From assembly GCA_963170055.1 (NCBI GenBank), contig CAUJGJ010000129.1:881701-945700 (forward strand): a stretch of DNA of 64,000 bases. Direction: 5' to 3'. Shown piece by piece: positions 55,488 to 58,870 of the stretch (positions are counted from its first letter, which is position 1; each line of letters starts with the position of its first letter). The position numbers and the translations under genes were made by a program. Below the pieces are notes generated by a model, which saw only the letters and a list, made by a program, of their open reading frames with translations, made no database searches and had not been told where the DNA came from. This DNA comes from Halisarca cf. caerulea. Taxonomy: Eukaryota; Porifera; Demospongiae; Chondrillida; Halisarcidae.

Positions 55488-56797
55488 CACACACATAAAG
55501 TACAGATCAAAAATTACTTGCACTCTTTTGCAAAATCTTGCGCAACCCACTCACGCAATAGCGCATGATATCGAGCAAATATTACGTGATCACGCAAGAC
55601 TGCCCTTCGAGACCGCGTGTGAATAGCAGACTCTTCAGACGATGTTCACGCGTAATTGCCAGTTGACCAATGGACTAGAAAAATTAGAAGGATTTCCAAA
55701 ATTACAGTGGTCTAATAAAAGTGAAAGAAATACGGCAACTTAGCTTCAAATTCACTCGATTTTTGTACAAATAGATGTGCTTACTTCTAAACTGTTTTTA
55801 TAAGCGTGCTTTCGACTGGACATATACATCAAACCATAGCTAGTACTATCACACAATACTAAGTGACAGGCATGGTCAAGAACAGAAAGCGTTTCAGAAA
55901 GTTAAAGACAGACATACCTCCATATACACGTTTTCGGACAAAGCTATGGCTCAGGATGACAAACTGACTGAACGAAAAGTCAAAATTGTCGAGAAAGATG
56001 ACTGCCCAATTCGAAGCAGTGTGTTTGTCAGAAAGAACGCATGTAATTCTCGGAACTATGGCTAAGATGAAGATGTTCATGCTCAAGATTTTGCACGAAT
56101 AATGCATGCGATCTTGTGATTTCACTCGCGATAGTCTTGCGTGATTATTACTTGATTGTGCAAATGATCACGCACGAGACTTTAGGTTATTTTTGACTTG
56201 TACTGTACATCCAACACACACGCACACACACACACAAACACACAAATCCTGCATAAATATCCAGCCATTGCTATGAAACTCAAATGTTTTCAAAATGGCC
56301 GACTCTTCTCGTCGATGACCATCCCCGCTCTTTTCGCCAGGGAATAATACCTTCCACTACAGTATATACTAACAACACTCATCGACTATAGCATCGAATA
56401 GTTTGGGTAGATTTAAAACAATCGCTTTCTTTCCCTAGGAGGTGTGACAAAGGATCGACATGGAAAATCCATATTTTTATCTGTGTTCATCCGTAAAACA
56501 AAGATGGTGTCTTGTAGCCAAGTGTAGCTATTTTTTAAATTATTCATTTCACAAGCTAACGGAAATAAACCCCTTTGAGGTCACCCTCCAAAGAGCGCTG
56601 GGAACATTAGCGAACGTCTGTTGCAAATTCCTTGCATGGCTCGTTAGATTGGTGCGAAGATAATATCAGCCTACCTCCATTATTATAAGATATTTTACAT
56701 TATCTCTTGCAGCACTGCACAAGTCCAAAGTATTTAGATTGTATTATATCGGGAGAAATCCTCAAATGGTACCAAATGAAGTGCACAAGTATTCTAA
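26240..56797 (+). CDS. HELZ/HELZ2-like RNA helicase, 5' half of gene (14 exons)
   Basis: Exons: 26240-26336, 26447-26915, 26978-27172, 27232-27442, 28332-28439, 38164-38337, 38955-39112, 40853-41009, 44710-44921, 44993-45112, 50809-50947, 54336-54419, 54490-54655, 56713-56797. All junctions are GT-AG and phases agree, giving 2375 coding bases (791 codons plus two bases) with no stop. CCCH fingers: C59-C68-C74-H78, C110-C119-C125-H129, C217-C226-C232-H236; C2H2 finger C159-C162-H175-H181. Central matches to HELZ include ENYARRLHNLLFLEQYQQRK and GRRSIKSGDVALVLPK. Walker A GPFGCGKT is at 715-722, then TQSNSAADLYI. HELZ proteins are UPF1-like SF1 helicases acting in mRNA decay or as nuclear coactivators (HELZ2). 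Three CCCH fingers resemble HELZ2 more than HELZ, which has one. Motif II onward is outside the window. Confidence 0.9.
26447..26915 (+). CDS. HELZ-like exon 2: two CCCH fingers and a U1-type C2H2 finger
   Basis: Acceptor GCAAGTAG|TGGC, donor AATTC|GTGAGT. It encodes CVSVTKGVNCLKGPVCTYAH and CKSVAETGFCSYGSRCTFAH (both C-x8-C-x5-C-x3-H), then CTYCNVVCTSHKQLEQHNQG with a second His (C-x2-C-x12-H-x5-H). IRPRP precedes finger 1, as a Pro-rich stretch does in human HELZ. Confidence 0.88.
26978..27172 (+). CDS. HELZ-like exon 3: third CCCH finger
   Basis: Acceptor CTTTACAG|TAAAG, donor AAACG|GTGCAA (non-canonical downstream bases, but the only phase-compatible choice). It encodes IRPRPLLNFQISDYRLC and CHHVSSGRYCAHGNACTFAH. 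The repeated IRPRP-finger unit suggests exons 2 and 3 arose by internal duplication. Confidence 0.86.
27232..27442 (+). CDS. HELZ-like exon 4
   Basis: Acceptor TTATGTAG|GCC, donor ATCTTG|GTATGT. It encodes PIRINHFLKNVHGEKFAKES and an acidic stretch, DLDIIEDDEHADFADSARIE. This is the linker after the zinc fingers. Confidence 0.8.
27443..28331 (+). other. HELZ-like intron 4
   Basis: Contains repeated GTGATCACG-type motifs (27605-27690) and GCGTGAAATATTCGGGATCG near 28165 that may be the ends of a decayed MITE. No gene seen. Confidence 0.5.
28332..28439 (+). CDS. HELZ-like exon 5
   Basis: Acceptor GTCTACAG|AGAG, donor GTTAAG|GTACAG; 36 codons in phase 0 (RDSDDITIEEINSRPLSMNL ... EVSWTFRIFVK). 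'SWTFRIFVK' aligns with the 'TWTFAL..K' block of HELZ. Confidence 0.84.
28750..28870 (+). repeat. SINE-like relic
   Basis: CTGGGTGCCTAGAGTAGTAG and CCTCTTGGC, then AGGTTAAATAAG match the 3' part of the SINE-like insertion at 59155-59450 (CTGGGTGCCTTAGGAGTAGC ... AGTTAAAATAAG). The 5' part is not recognisable. Confidence 0.45.
29162..29838 (-). mobile_element. Tc1/mariner-like element with an N-terminal transposase relic
   Basis: The ends are inverted (left CGGTACTCCCCATAGTAATT, then TTAACGA; right TCGTTAAAATTACTATGAGA, then AGTACCG) and TA flanks both sides. Subterminal zones are full of GAACGAA units. On the minus strand near 29640-29430 a broken frame reads VHSNYMKQRILYLIGIGKS, a stop, SQIANLLASEGHNVTKPGIS, and in another frame GRKPTKTPAILDFIDSEI, a helix-turn-helix transposase N-terminus. 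No catalytic domain remains. Confidence 0.75.
31012..31649. mobile_element. Inverted-repeat element with ATCCAGAT-rich ends
   Basis: Left AAGGTGTGTTCACACTAAAT and right GTAGTGTGAGCACACCTT are inverted; inside both ends are repeated GATCTGGAT/ATCCAGAT motifs. The 91-codon ORF at 31103-31378 has no recognised domain. No exact target duplication was found, so the superfamily is open. Confidence 0.6.
31813..31931 (+). repeat. Partial copy of the palindrome-arm repeat
   Basis: CCCTGGGTATGGTTCCCCCT, then AGCAGAAAGGTTCC and CATGAATTGATCATGAATCC closely match the outer arms of the 49058-50687 palindrome, so that sequence is a dispersed repeat. It lacks the CAGGGTTTTATC terminus. Confidence 0.75.
32264..33560 (-). 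repeat. Composite repeat X, copy 2 (reverse orientation, uninterrupted)
   Basis: Runs from TTATGGAGTACGGTGGTACT at the left (the 'right terminus' reversed), through GACCTGTAGCTC, AAGTGCCTTTTGTAGG and CAACTGCAGTGGAAACC reversed, to a 550-bp palindrome (33008-33560). The palindrome arms begin TTTAAAAATGGTAAAAGGAT and are symmetrical about 33278, with repeated TAGCCCTATGCC units. About 1.3 kb; the best copy for the undisturbed structure. No ORF of note. Confidence 0.82.
33917..34651 (+). CDS. Tc1/mariner-like transposase, C-terminally truncated
   Basis: A DDE/D transposase for cut-and-paste movement at TA sites. Residues 1-110 carry paired helix-turn-helix DNA-binding domains (YQRQRIVSLYEEGKTISDII; TSRATVRKWVFRWKTSR; LHRLIARNFSTEISPPTIRR). 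The first catalytic Asp is in DVIWSDESSVQL (about residue 155), followed by KVHVWAAISKKGATHICVF. The second Asp block (QDNAPxH) and the last Asp/Glu are missing: after FPDG (about residue 236) the sequence diverges and stops. Length 244 aa against about 340 for the family. The frame is otherwise free of stops, so the truncation may be recent; the protein should be inactive. Confidence 0.88.
   Translation: MSYHLTSYQRQRIVSLYEEGKTISDIIRIFESEGRRTSRATVRKWVFRWKTSRRLVHKHRSRRRQKITPEMAEFMERKMEDDEITSAELHRLIARNFSTEISPPTIRRFIRKNLEWEVVRTRFGPMISDTNKVKRRTFAEMCIEKRDTFDDVIWSDESSVQLMRHSQTMRVKVGKERVLKPQAKHALKVHVWAAISKKGATHICVFDQIMDGPLYVKILENFLLPFLSTAFPDGRGWAVRCMQW
34632..35198 (-). CDS. 188-codon ORF inside the Tc1-type element, probably captured
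   Basis: It starts at ATG 35198 (MARRRNEIELKWLESKDEGM), continues HRVNVKHILGDLAQTKQEDE and IMVKLGSRRYRATVVDMLDW, then a basic Ser/Thr/Pro linker and a final SPSSTPPPSSPISPSFLIS. The first 65 residues have the look of a small SH3-like/tudor-like module, as found in front of BEN domains in some animal proteins; that likeness is a guess. Not a known transposase part. It is convergent with, and overlaps by 20 bp, the transposase ORF. Such an open length in AT-rich DNA is unlikely by chance. Host-gene capture by the transposon is the favoured reading. Confidence 0.55.
   Translation of the reverse strand: MARRRNEIELKWLESKDEGMIHRVNVKHILGDLAQTKQEDEIMVKLGSRRYRATVVDMLDWQPPKKNIPRNAGVIQNSQKNPTALKTKASIRCAKIHNLRRTGVKIAASKPLWLGSGSPAKSFGKMPEEARVRADVQSRMALTEITNTLNNQHVTDHLSPSSTPPPSSPISPSFLISSYSLSFTIACI
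35376..36612 (+). other. Intron 5 sequence without a supported gene
   Basis: A repeated phrase, CAGCTAGYCAGGAACRYTGTC, occurs near 35993 and 36421. A minus-strand frame at 35996-36178 ending VLMLIDNVPG vaguely recalls pogo/Tigger transposases but is not convincing. Confidence 0.35.
36613..37495. mobile_element. ~880-bp element with ~95-bp inverted repeats
   Basis: GGGAAACGTGGGTCCAGCAA, then CAGTCGTTAATTGG at 36676-36710 is mirrored by CCAATTGACTGTTGCTGGAC, then CCACGTTTCTCTTTCCC at 37396-37433; symmetry continues outward through CCAGCTGCAA / TTTGCAGCTG to GTCTAGTCC / GGACTAGC. The interior ORFs are short and unrecognised. Confidence 0.62.
37579..37933. mobile_element. hAT-like MITE with poly-C tract
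   Basis: The left end CAGGGTTCTCCCCAGGAT and right end TTGGGGAGAACACTG are inverted over about 15 bp and are hAT-like. TGTGT lies on both outer sides (37574-37578, 37934-37938), shorter than the usual 8 bp. Inside are 23 consecutive C (37622-37644) and a GCATAGCGCTC / GAGCGCTATGC inner stem. Confidence 0.6.
38164..38337 (+). CDS. HELZ-like exon 6
   Basis: Acceptor CTTTGCAG|GAGC, donor GTTCAA|GTAAGG; 58 codons, phase 0 (EQKKLLCVVLFDALSEDFRV ... SRVHVQ). It aligns with the HELZ block after 'WTFAL', where an 'LLYDAHRPHF'-like segment follows. Confidence 0.88.
38338..38954 (+). other. HELZ-like intron 6
   Basis: Non-coding. An orphan hAT-like end, TTTTTCTGGGGAGAACACTG, lies at 38882-38901 and matches the right end of the element at 37579-37933. 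Confidence 0.55.
38955..39112 (+). CDS. HELZ-like exon 7
   Basis: Acceptor GTACATAG|ATAT, donor AAAAT|GTAGGT, phase 2 out. It encodes ILMKPSRGVAEQLVLFKFEE and SLIVKPLRVQTLSADSQQVL. This corresponds to the 'F.Q..VFDFG.EP' region of HELZ. Confidence 0.84.
39113..40307 (+). other. HELZ-like intron 7, upstream part
   Basis: No gene, satellite or clear transposon recognised in this stretch. Confidence 0.45.
40308..40809. mobile_element. MITE, CCGTA family, copy 1
   Basis: The left end CCGTATAGTGGGAAATTTTC and right end GAAATTTCCCGCTATACGG-type sequence (AAAATTTCCCGCTATACGG) are inverted, with TA on both sides (40306-40307, 40810-40811). Subterminal repeats of CGCGGATTTCGCGG and ATCCGCGAAA are characteristic. 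502 bp, no ORF. Confidence 0.82.
40853..41009 (+). CDS. HELZ-like exon 8
   Basis: Acceptor CCTGCTTGCAG|TGAT, donor ACAGAG|GTAATG. It encodes DLYWENRFHVEDYKPDVSDP and RFLKRYKLPEKIEQFLEEGR, matching HELZ 'LLIRYQIPLSADQLF' in position. Confidence 0.88.
41050..41564. mobile_element. Possible MITE in intron 8
   Basis: Left TATTTGACTATATGGGC and right GGCCATCATTCAGTCGAATA are partly inverted, and both edges carry AATGGCYGGG-type motifs. Imperfect ends, no target duplication proven. Confidence 0.35.
41565..43994 (+). other. HELZ-like intron 8, middle part
   Basis: No gene. Orphan hAT-like ends CAGGGTTCTATTCTAGGAT at 42549 and GGATAGAACCCTG ending at 43716 face each other but lack matching flanks. 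A pogo-like phrase, GTGGAACCTGTCTATAACGG, lies near 42425. Eighteen consecutive G at 43651-43668. Confidence 0.5.
43995..44653. mobile_element. MITE, CCGTA family, copy 2, with an internal ORF
   Basis: Left CCGTACGCGCTCTAATTTTC and right GAAAATTAGAGCGCGTACGG are near-perfect inverted repeats flanked by TA (43993-43994, 44654-44655), with subterminal CTTTCGCGGATTTCGC and ATCCGCGAAAACCGC. The interior contains a minus-strand ORF (44136-44435, about 99 codons; SFLVRKRLDFPDLEQVVPSS) that is not MITE-like and may be captured host sequence. Confidence 0.8.
44710..44921 (+). CDS. HELZ-like exon 9
   Basis: Acceptor TTGTTATAG|GAAA, donor ATAAA|GTATGC. It encodes ENYARRLHNLLFLEQYQQRK and LSRYDLYNVRPNFSESYSGD. 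'NYxxRLHxLLFxEE....IS.Y.L' is the most recognisable central HELZ motif. Confidence 0.92.
44993..45112 (+). CDS. HELZ-like exon 10
   Basis: Acceptor TTGCCAAACAG|GTCA, donor GATTG|GTGAGT. It encodes SGDVALVLPKGQRTAYGCVV and EFVARQHVAIKVSKAVKDDW, the beta-barrel (1B-like) part of UPF1-type helicases. The preceding intron is only 71 bp. Confidence 0.88.
45113..46004 (+). other. HELZ-like intron 10, upstream part
   Basis: No gene recognised in this stretch. It ends at the target duplication of the Mutator-like element. Confidence 0.5.
46005..48415 (+). mobile_element. Mutator-like element with long TIRs and an exact 10-bp target duplication
   Basis: The 2411-bp element starts CGGGTGCTTTATTATGCGGA and ends TCCGCATAATAAAGCACCCG. 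The decamer AGTTGTACCC is duplicated exactly at 45995-46004 and 48416-48425. Inverted repeats span about 46005-46339 and 48102-48415, with tandem GGAACACGC units at the tips. A 9-11-bp duplication with TIRs of several hundred bp is typical of MULEs. It carries one long ORF (46545-47822) with a SWIM-type finger but no recognisable DDE transposase domain. It lies in intron 10 of the HELZ-like gene, same strand. Confidence 0.88.
46545..47822 (+). CDS. SWIM-finger ORF of the Mutator-like element
   Basis: A 425-codon intact frame (called from a non-ATG codon; the first Met codon is near residue 5). Residues about 60-90 contain YICDDRCAHFKSLAICSHTV, a C-x3-C...C-x-H SWIM-type zinc finger, a domain common in MULE transposases. 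It is followed by GMPPGAGRKGGKLPQYRKKT, basic and AT-hook-like. Residues about 150-310 are a Ser/Thr/Pro-rich linker with imperfect repeats (PPMASTSVN, SLSPSVPTP). The last ~110 residues form a Cys-containing domain: ISVCNGCHQRFPQK, NAYYHAYMPCIFLKWPQF, LVRHKLTEEHKQLLLQNFG. The catalytic MULE core is absent, so this may be the C-terminal half of a transposase or an accessory protein. Confidence 0.75.
   Translation: MNLQMCTQMYDSICKESVLGIWSKAEKLLADSDNPVSKYPGGAPSDRFVLSTGGNMPHIVKLHKDKYICDDRCAHFKSLAICSHTVTAATLDGKLRDFVLAIGGNHAPDLFQLAKHGMPPGAGRKGGKLPQYRKKTQTTSRDVVASFDSVPSLIQSIPAQSMASTSINNSTSSIISLSPSVLTTSMVNPIFDTTSTVPSLSPSVPTPPMASTSVNTSFESAVSPLSPPVTAPPMASTSVNAVSGSTLPSLSLPVPTPPMTNTTPTGLPLSPTFSISPTSRSTGPPRLITPPQSSPSSIHRPSAPPTLIQPVFPSPPAPFRLMVLHGNISVCNGCHQRFPQKSTGGFEDPPFNLAVQHYEDRYFINPGTGLQQARKGNAYYHAYMPCIFLKWPQFTASSLVVEELVRHKLTEEHKQLLLQNFGIHV
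48474..48699. mobile_element. 226-bp MITE with TA duplication
   Basis: Left CCCTAAATTGGGAAATTTTT and right AAATATTTGCCAATTTAGGG are inverted, TA at 48472-48473 and 48700-48701. The interior is rich in TCGCAAATTTTT-type motifs, similar in style to the CCGTA family but with different ends. Confidence 0.75.
48704..48863. mobile_element. 160-bp pogo/Tigger-like MITE
   Basis: Left CAGTTGAACCTCACTATATT and right TTATAGCGAGGTTTGACTG are inverted and flanked by TA (48702-48703, 48864-48865). CAGTTGAACCTC..TATA termini are typical of pogo/Tigger relatives. Confidence 0.75.
49058..50687. repeat. 1.63-kb near-perfect palindrome in HELZ-like intron 10
   Basis: The left arm (49058-49871) and right arm (49913-50687) are reverse complements with only a few differences; the spacer is about 41 bp. 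Each outer end has CAGGGTTTTATCTGG followed by a G tract, then GGTATGGTTCCCCC and TATGCAGGCTTAATTTTTGT. Inner arm landmarks: CACGCTGCACCGCGCCACGC and GTGGCGCGGTGCAGCGTGGC. An arm-related copy at 31813-31931 shows it derives from a dispersed repeat. A partial extra terminus, CAGGGTTTTATCAGG, lies at 49014. No coding potential. Confidence 0.9.
50809..50947 (+). CDS. HELZ-like exon 11
   Basis: Acceptor TTTCTTTGTAG|TGTT, donor CACAAAG|GTATGT. It encodes VASDGSSIRFTVDHKHFDAM and GAVDGLDLSAIFPSNIANRV, matching the HELZ block before the helicase core ('LPLCEMHYALD....LFPD'). Confidence 0.88.
51009..53205 (+). repeat. Composite repeat X, copy 3 (interrupted by a Tc1-type element)
   Basis: From TAAGAACCATTTAAAAATGG, AAAGGATGTAGGATTGACAA at the left through the palindrome (centre near 51273) and, after the insertion 51363-52338, GTAGCCCTATGCTCGTCTAG, CCACTGCAGTTGAGAAAG, GGCACTTCGCGCTAACAATC, GACCTGTAGCTCAGTTCC to TGTCAATCCTACATATGGCG and TACTACCGTACCCC. 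Removing the insert leaves about 1.22 kb, equal to copy 2. It lies in intron 11 of the HELZ-like gene. Confidence 0.82.
51363..52338 (+). mobile_element. Degenerate Tc1/mariner element inside repeat X
   Basis: Inverted ends CACTGCCCTCCAAAAGAA / TTCTTTTGGAGGGCAGTG are flanked by TA (51361-51362, 52339-52340). Near 51970-52075 a broken + frame reads LNPVKYVWDVLAHFIQNDCP, then TTFNDLCQRF, the C-terminal 'PDLNPIENVWD' block of Tc1 transposases. About 976 bp; the rest of the transposase is unrecognisable. Confidence 0.85.
53206..54335 (+). other. HELZ-like intron 11, downstream part
   Basis: Non-coding. CAGGGGCGTAGCTCCATTG at 53965 is an hAT-like terminus related to the one at 8568 (CAGGGACGTAGCCAGCAAG); both are followed by a GTTTCC/GTTTTCC...AGGAAA(A)CCC motif, so they are copies of one dispersed repeat. 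Confidence 0.55.
54336..54419 (+). CDS. HELZ-like exon 12: start of helicase core
   Basis: Acceptor TTTCTTCGCAG|GAGT, donor CAAGCA|GTTAGT; 28 codons. SLNKSQINAIHSVL is the Q-motif-like 'LN..Q..A' segment preceding motif I in UPF1-type SF1 helicases. Confidence 0.88.
54490..54655 (+). CDS. HELZ-like exon 13: Walker A motif
   Basis: Acceptor TTATTTGTTAG|ATTC, donor CTACCCG|GTAAAT. PTLVCGPFGCGKTRTLREC holds motif I with Gly, Lys and Thr intact; KLLLATQSNSAADLYIREL is motif Ia, nearly identical to HELZ 'THSNSAADLYI'. Confidence 0.95.
55138..55496. repeat. (CA)n microsatellite block, ~360 bp
   Basis: CA dinucleotides interrupted by CATCCAACA and GCACGTACGCATGC. All long His-Thr or Cys-Val frames here are artefacts. 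A TA-target MITE at 55503 splits the block; ACATCCAACACACACGCACA continues at 56208. Confidence 0.97.
55503..56205. mobile_element. 703-bp MITE inserted in the (CA)n block
   Basis: Left CAGATCAAAAATTACTTGCA and right GTTATTTTTGACTTGTACTG are imperfect inverted repeats flanked by TA (55501-55502, 56206-56207). Subterminal motifs such as GTGATCACGCAAGAC and GTCTTGCGTGATTATTAC are mirrored. Interior ORFs are unrecognised. Confidence 0.72.
56713..56797 (+). CDS. HELZ-like exon 14, last exon found
   Basis: Acceptor CTCTTGCAG|CACT, donor TCTAA|GTAAGC. It encodes LHKSKVFRLYYIGRNPQMVP and NEVHKYS, aligning with HELZ '[22 protein letters not shown]'. It ends in phase 2. No continuation exon (expected to contain 'LDEAAQ') is visible before 64000. 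Confidence 0.88.
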
Positions 56798-57276
56798 GTA
56801 AGCTAAATTGTGTATGTGTGTTAAGTACTTACATGCATATGGTATTGTACATACTAGACCTACGTATATTTGAACAGTAATAATATAAATGTGTAGGAAT
56901 CATTTTCAAAGCAATGGCCAATTGTTTTAAAAGCATTGATGTTCAATGAATGTTTAGCTGAAGCATTGCCCTTTGCCATTGTGATTAAAGTGTGTGGGGC
57001 GGGAGCCCTCACGAGTTTTTAACTCAATTTACTTGTCCTGTCTTGTCAAAATCTGTTAGCAAAGTTGTTATTTTGTGATATTTGCTATCATCTAAGAATA
57101 GAAATTTTGTTTAACCATCACTGCAAGATTGCTTTATAAATAAATGAAGTTCAGTTCTAGAGGCTCAGCCTACATACATCGCTATTATAGCATTAGCTCG
57201 TTGATTGCCGATCTGAAAGCGAGGCAAGTAATCTGTGTACACTTTCTTCCTGATCTGTGTATATATATATATATAT

Positions 57277-57319
<43 letters not shown>

Positions 57320-57764
57320 TAGATATAGATATAGATATATATCGTCTGATGATGGCGTCATCAAATGAGCCACTTGGGGAGTAAATATTATATTTTTCAT
57401 CCATGCACATGCACAGACATAAGATTACTTACTGTCAATTCTAAGCACCCCAAAGTCATGAGAATTAATCAAGTATGTAAACTGATAGATCGCGATCTAG
57501 TCAACCAACTTCAGGTTAATGATAGTATCGATTACCTTGAAGAAGCTTTGCGGCATGCCCCAACTACTGTACATAAAGCTTTCATGAGAACAGGAGGCTT
57601 TGTGCAGGCTATAGAGAACTTCTGAATCAACTACAGTCTAAACATTGTCAAGTCTCAAGCTCAATTTAAATCACAATTCACTATTCAACAGAAACTCGAC
57701 AACGTGAACTAATACAAGGTAGTTTGTTCATCTCAAAAATTAGACCTAGTCTACTACAGATAAT
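56798..57764 (+). other. Region after HELZ-like exon 14
   Basis: Contains a compound microsatellite (separate entry) and an 86-codon ORF at 57365-57625 (KLIDRDLVNQLQVNDSIDYL ... HKAFMRTGGFVQAIENF). Its composition is protein-like, but it is out of phase with exon 14 and matches nothing I know. Confidence 0.35.
57260..57342. repeat. Compound (TA)n-(GATA)n-(ATAGAT)n microsatellite
   Basis: About 20 bp of TA, ten GATA units, then four ATAGAT units. Confidence 0.95.
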
Positions 57765-57766
57765 GA

Positions 57767-58423
57767 TCAGAAGTCAAAAAACTCAATCATGTTTAAGCCA
57801 CTAAGATGTTCAAACTGCTCATGTAGCTTTGGTCTTGGAGGTAGCATAGCCATTTGGATTGTGCAGTTATTGTAGGTGCAGCCTTGAAACATTGACTGCT
57901 TGTTAGGAGCTAGTGGTGTAGGATGGTTGGACAGGAGAGCTGGTGGCTGAAGCAACTGGTAGGAAGACAGCAGGGCTGGTGGCTGAAGCAACTGGTGGGA
58001 CGACAGCAGGGCTGGTGGCTGAAGCGACTGGTGGGAAGACAGCAGGGCTGGTGGCTGAAGCGACTGGTGGGAAGACAGCAGGGCTGGTGGCTGAAGCGAC
58101 TGGTGGGAAGACAGCAGGGCTGGTGGCTGAAGCGACTGGTGGGAAGACAGCAGGGCTGGTGGCTGAAGCGACTGGTGGGAAGACAGCAGGGCTGGTGGCT
58201 GAAGCGACTGGTGGAAAGGCAGCAGGGCTGAAGCGACTGGTGGGAAGACAACAGGACTAGTGGCTGAAGCGACTGGTCGGAAGACAGCAGGGCTGAAGCA
58301 ACTGGTGGGAAGAGAACAGGGCTGGTGGCTGAAGCGACTGATTGAAAGGCAGTGGGGCTGGTGGCTGATCAGATGACGTTTTACTTTCCAGTGCACGACA
58401 AGCATCAACCTGCTGTTTGTCAT
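57767..58423 (-). CDS. Possible repetitive protein (12-residue repeats) or exon
   Basis: The 218-codon minus-strand frame reads through the 36-bp minisatellite as SLQPPALLSSHQ repeats, with non-repeat flanks LISHQPHCLSISRFSHQ upstream and QGCTYNNCTIQMAMLPPRPK, FEHLSGLNMIEFFDF at the end. Since 36 is divisible by three, both strands are open in several frames, so the open length is not evidence for coding. No homologue recognised. Confidence 0.25.
   Translation of the reverse strand: MTNSRLMLVVHWKVKRHLISHQPHCLSISRFSHQPCSLPTSCFSPAVFRPVASATSPVVFPPVASALLPFHQSLQPPALLSSHQSLQPPALLSSHQSLQPPALLSSHQSLQPPALLSSHQSLQPPALLSSHQSLQPPALLSSHQLLQPPALLSSYQLLQPPALLSNHPTPLAPNKQSMFQGCTYNNCTIQMAMLPPRPKLHEQFEHLSGLNMIEFFDF
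57935..58365. repeat. 36-bp minisatellite
   Basis: Units of GCTGGTGGCTGAAGCGACTG followed by GTGGGAAGACAGCAGG begin at about 57941, 57977, 58013, 58049, 58085, 58121, 58157 and 58193; the central five are virtually identical, the outer ones vary, and three later units are shortened to 27-29 bp by loss of GCTGGTG-type sequence. Confidence 0.93.
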
Positions 58424-58870
58424 TTATATGAACATAATGATGTACACCATCAAGAGACCGATGTTCACTCCGATCCACTATGATCTTTCATGGGACGTTT
58501 TCATTGAAGAGCTTTATTACCCCATATGCTCATAGACTATGGCTTGATACTTTATGATCATCCTTTGTCATCTTATTCATCATGTTAAGTAAAGTGTTCT
58601 TGCCCATGGGCACTGAAGTCTGTCAGGGTGCTAGATGGTCTTTTTGTGTTATTCCTTTCAGTTTCAAATAGAATGCGTCCTTCTTTTTAGCTTCCTATGG
58701 AATTTTTGACAATTTTATATTTGTCCAACAAAAGGACATGGCATATGCATATATAAGATCGTTCTGATTATTCATTCTGATGTACTACATTGTTGTTGGC
58801 CTGTTTGATTTGCGTAAGGCCACCTGCTCGATTTTTTGACACATATTCAATATAGGTATACCAGACTAGG
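58366..58870. other. Unassigned region
   Basis: The minus-strand frame at 58257-58478 (DRSEHRSLDGVHHYVHINDK) overlaps the minisatellite edge and could be part of a larger unknown exon. The rest shows no gene. Confidence 0.3.

Larger units (their letters stand above)
54656..56712 (+). other. HELZ-like intron 13
   Basis: Holds the (CA)n block and the MITE listed below. An ORF at 56460-56663 (67 codons) has no recognised motif. Confidence 0.55.

Noticed and set aside
55037..55626. Cys-Val and His-Thr ORFs up to 163 codons
   Set aside because: Reading frames of a (CA)n microsatellite on both strands.
57365..57625. Next HELZ-like exon after 56797
   Set aside because: A phase-2 acceptor at 57411 leads to immediate stops, and the peptide lacks the expected DEAAQ motif.
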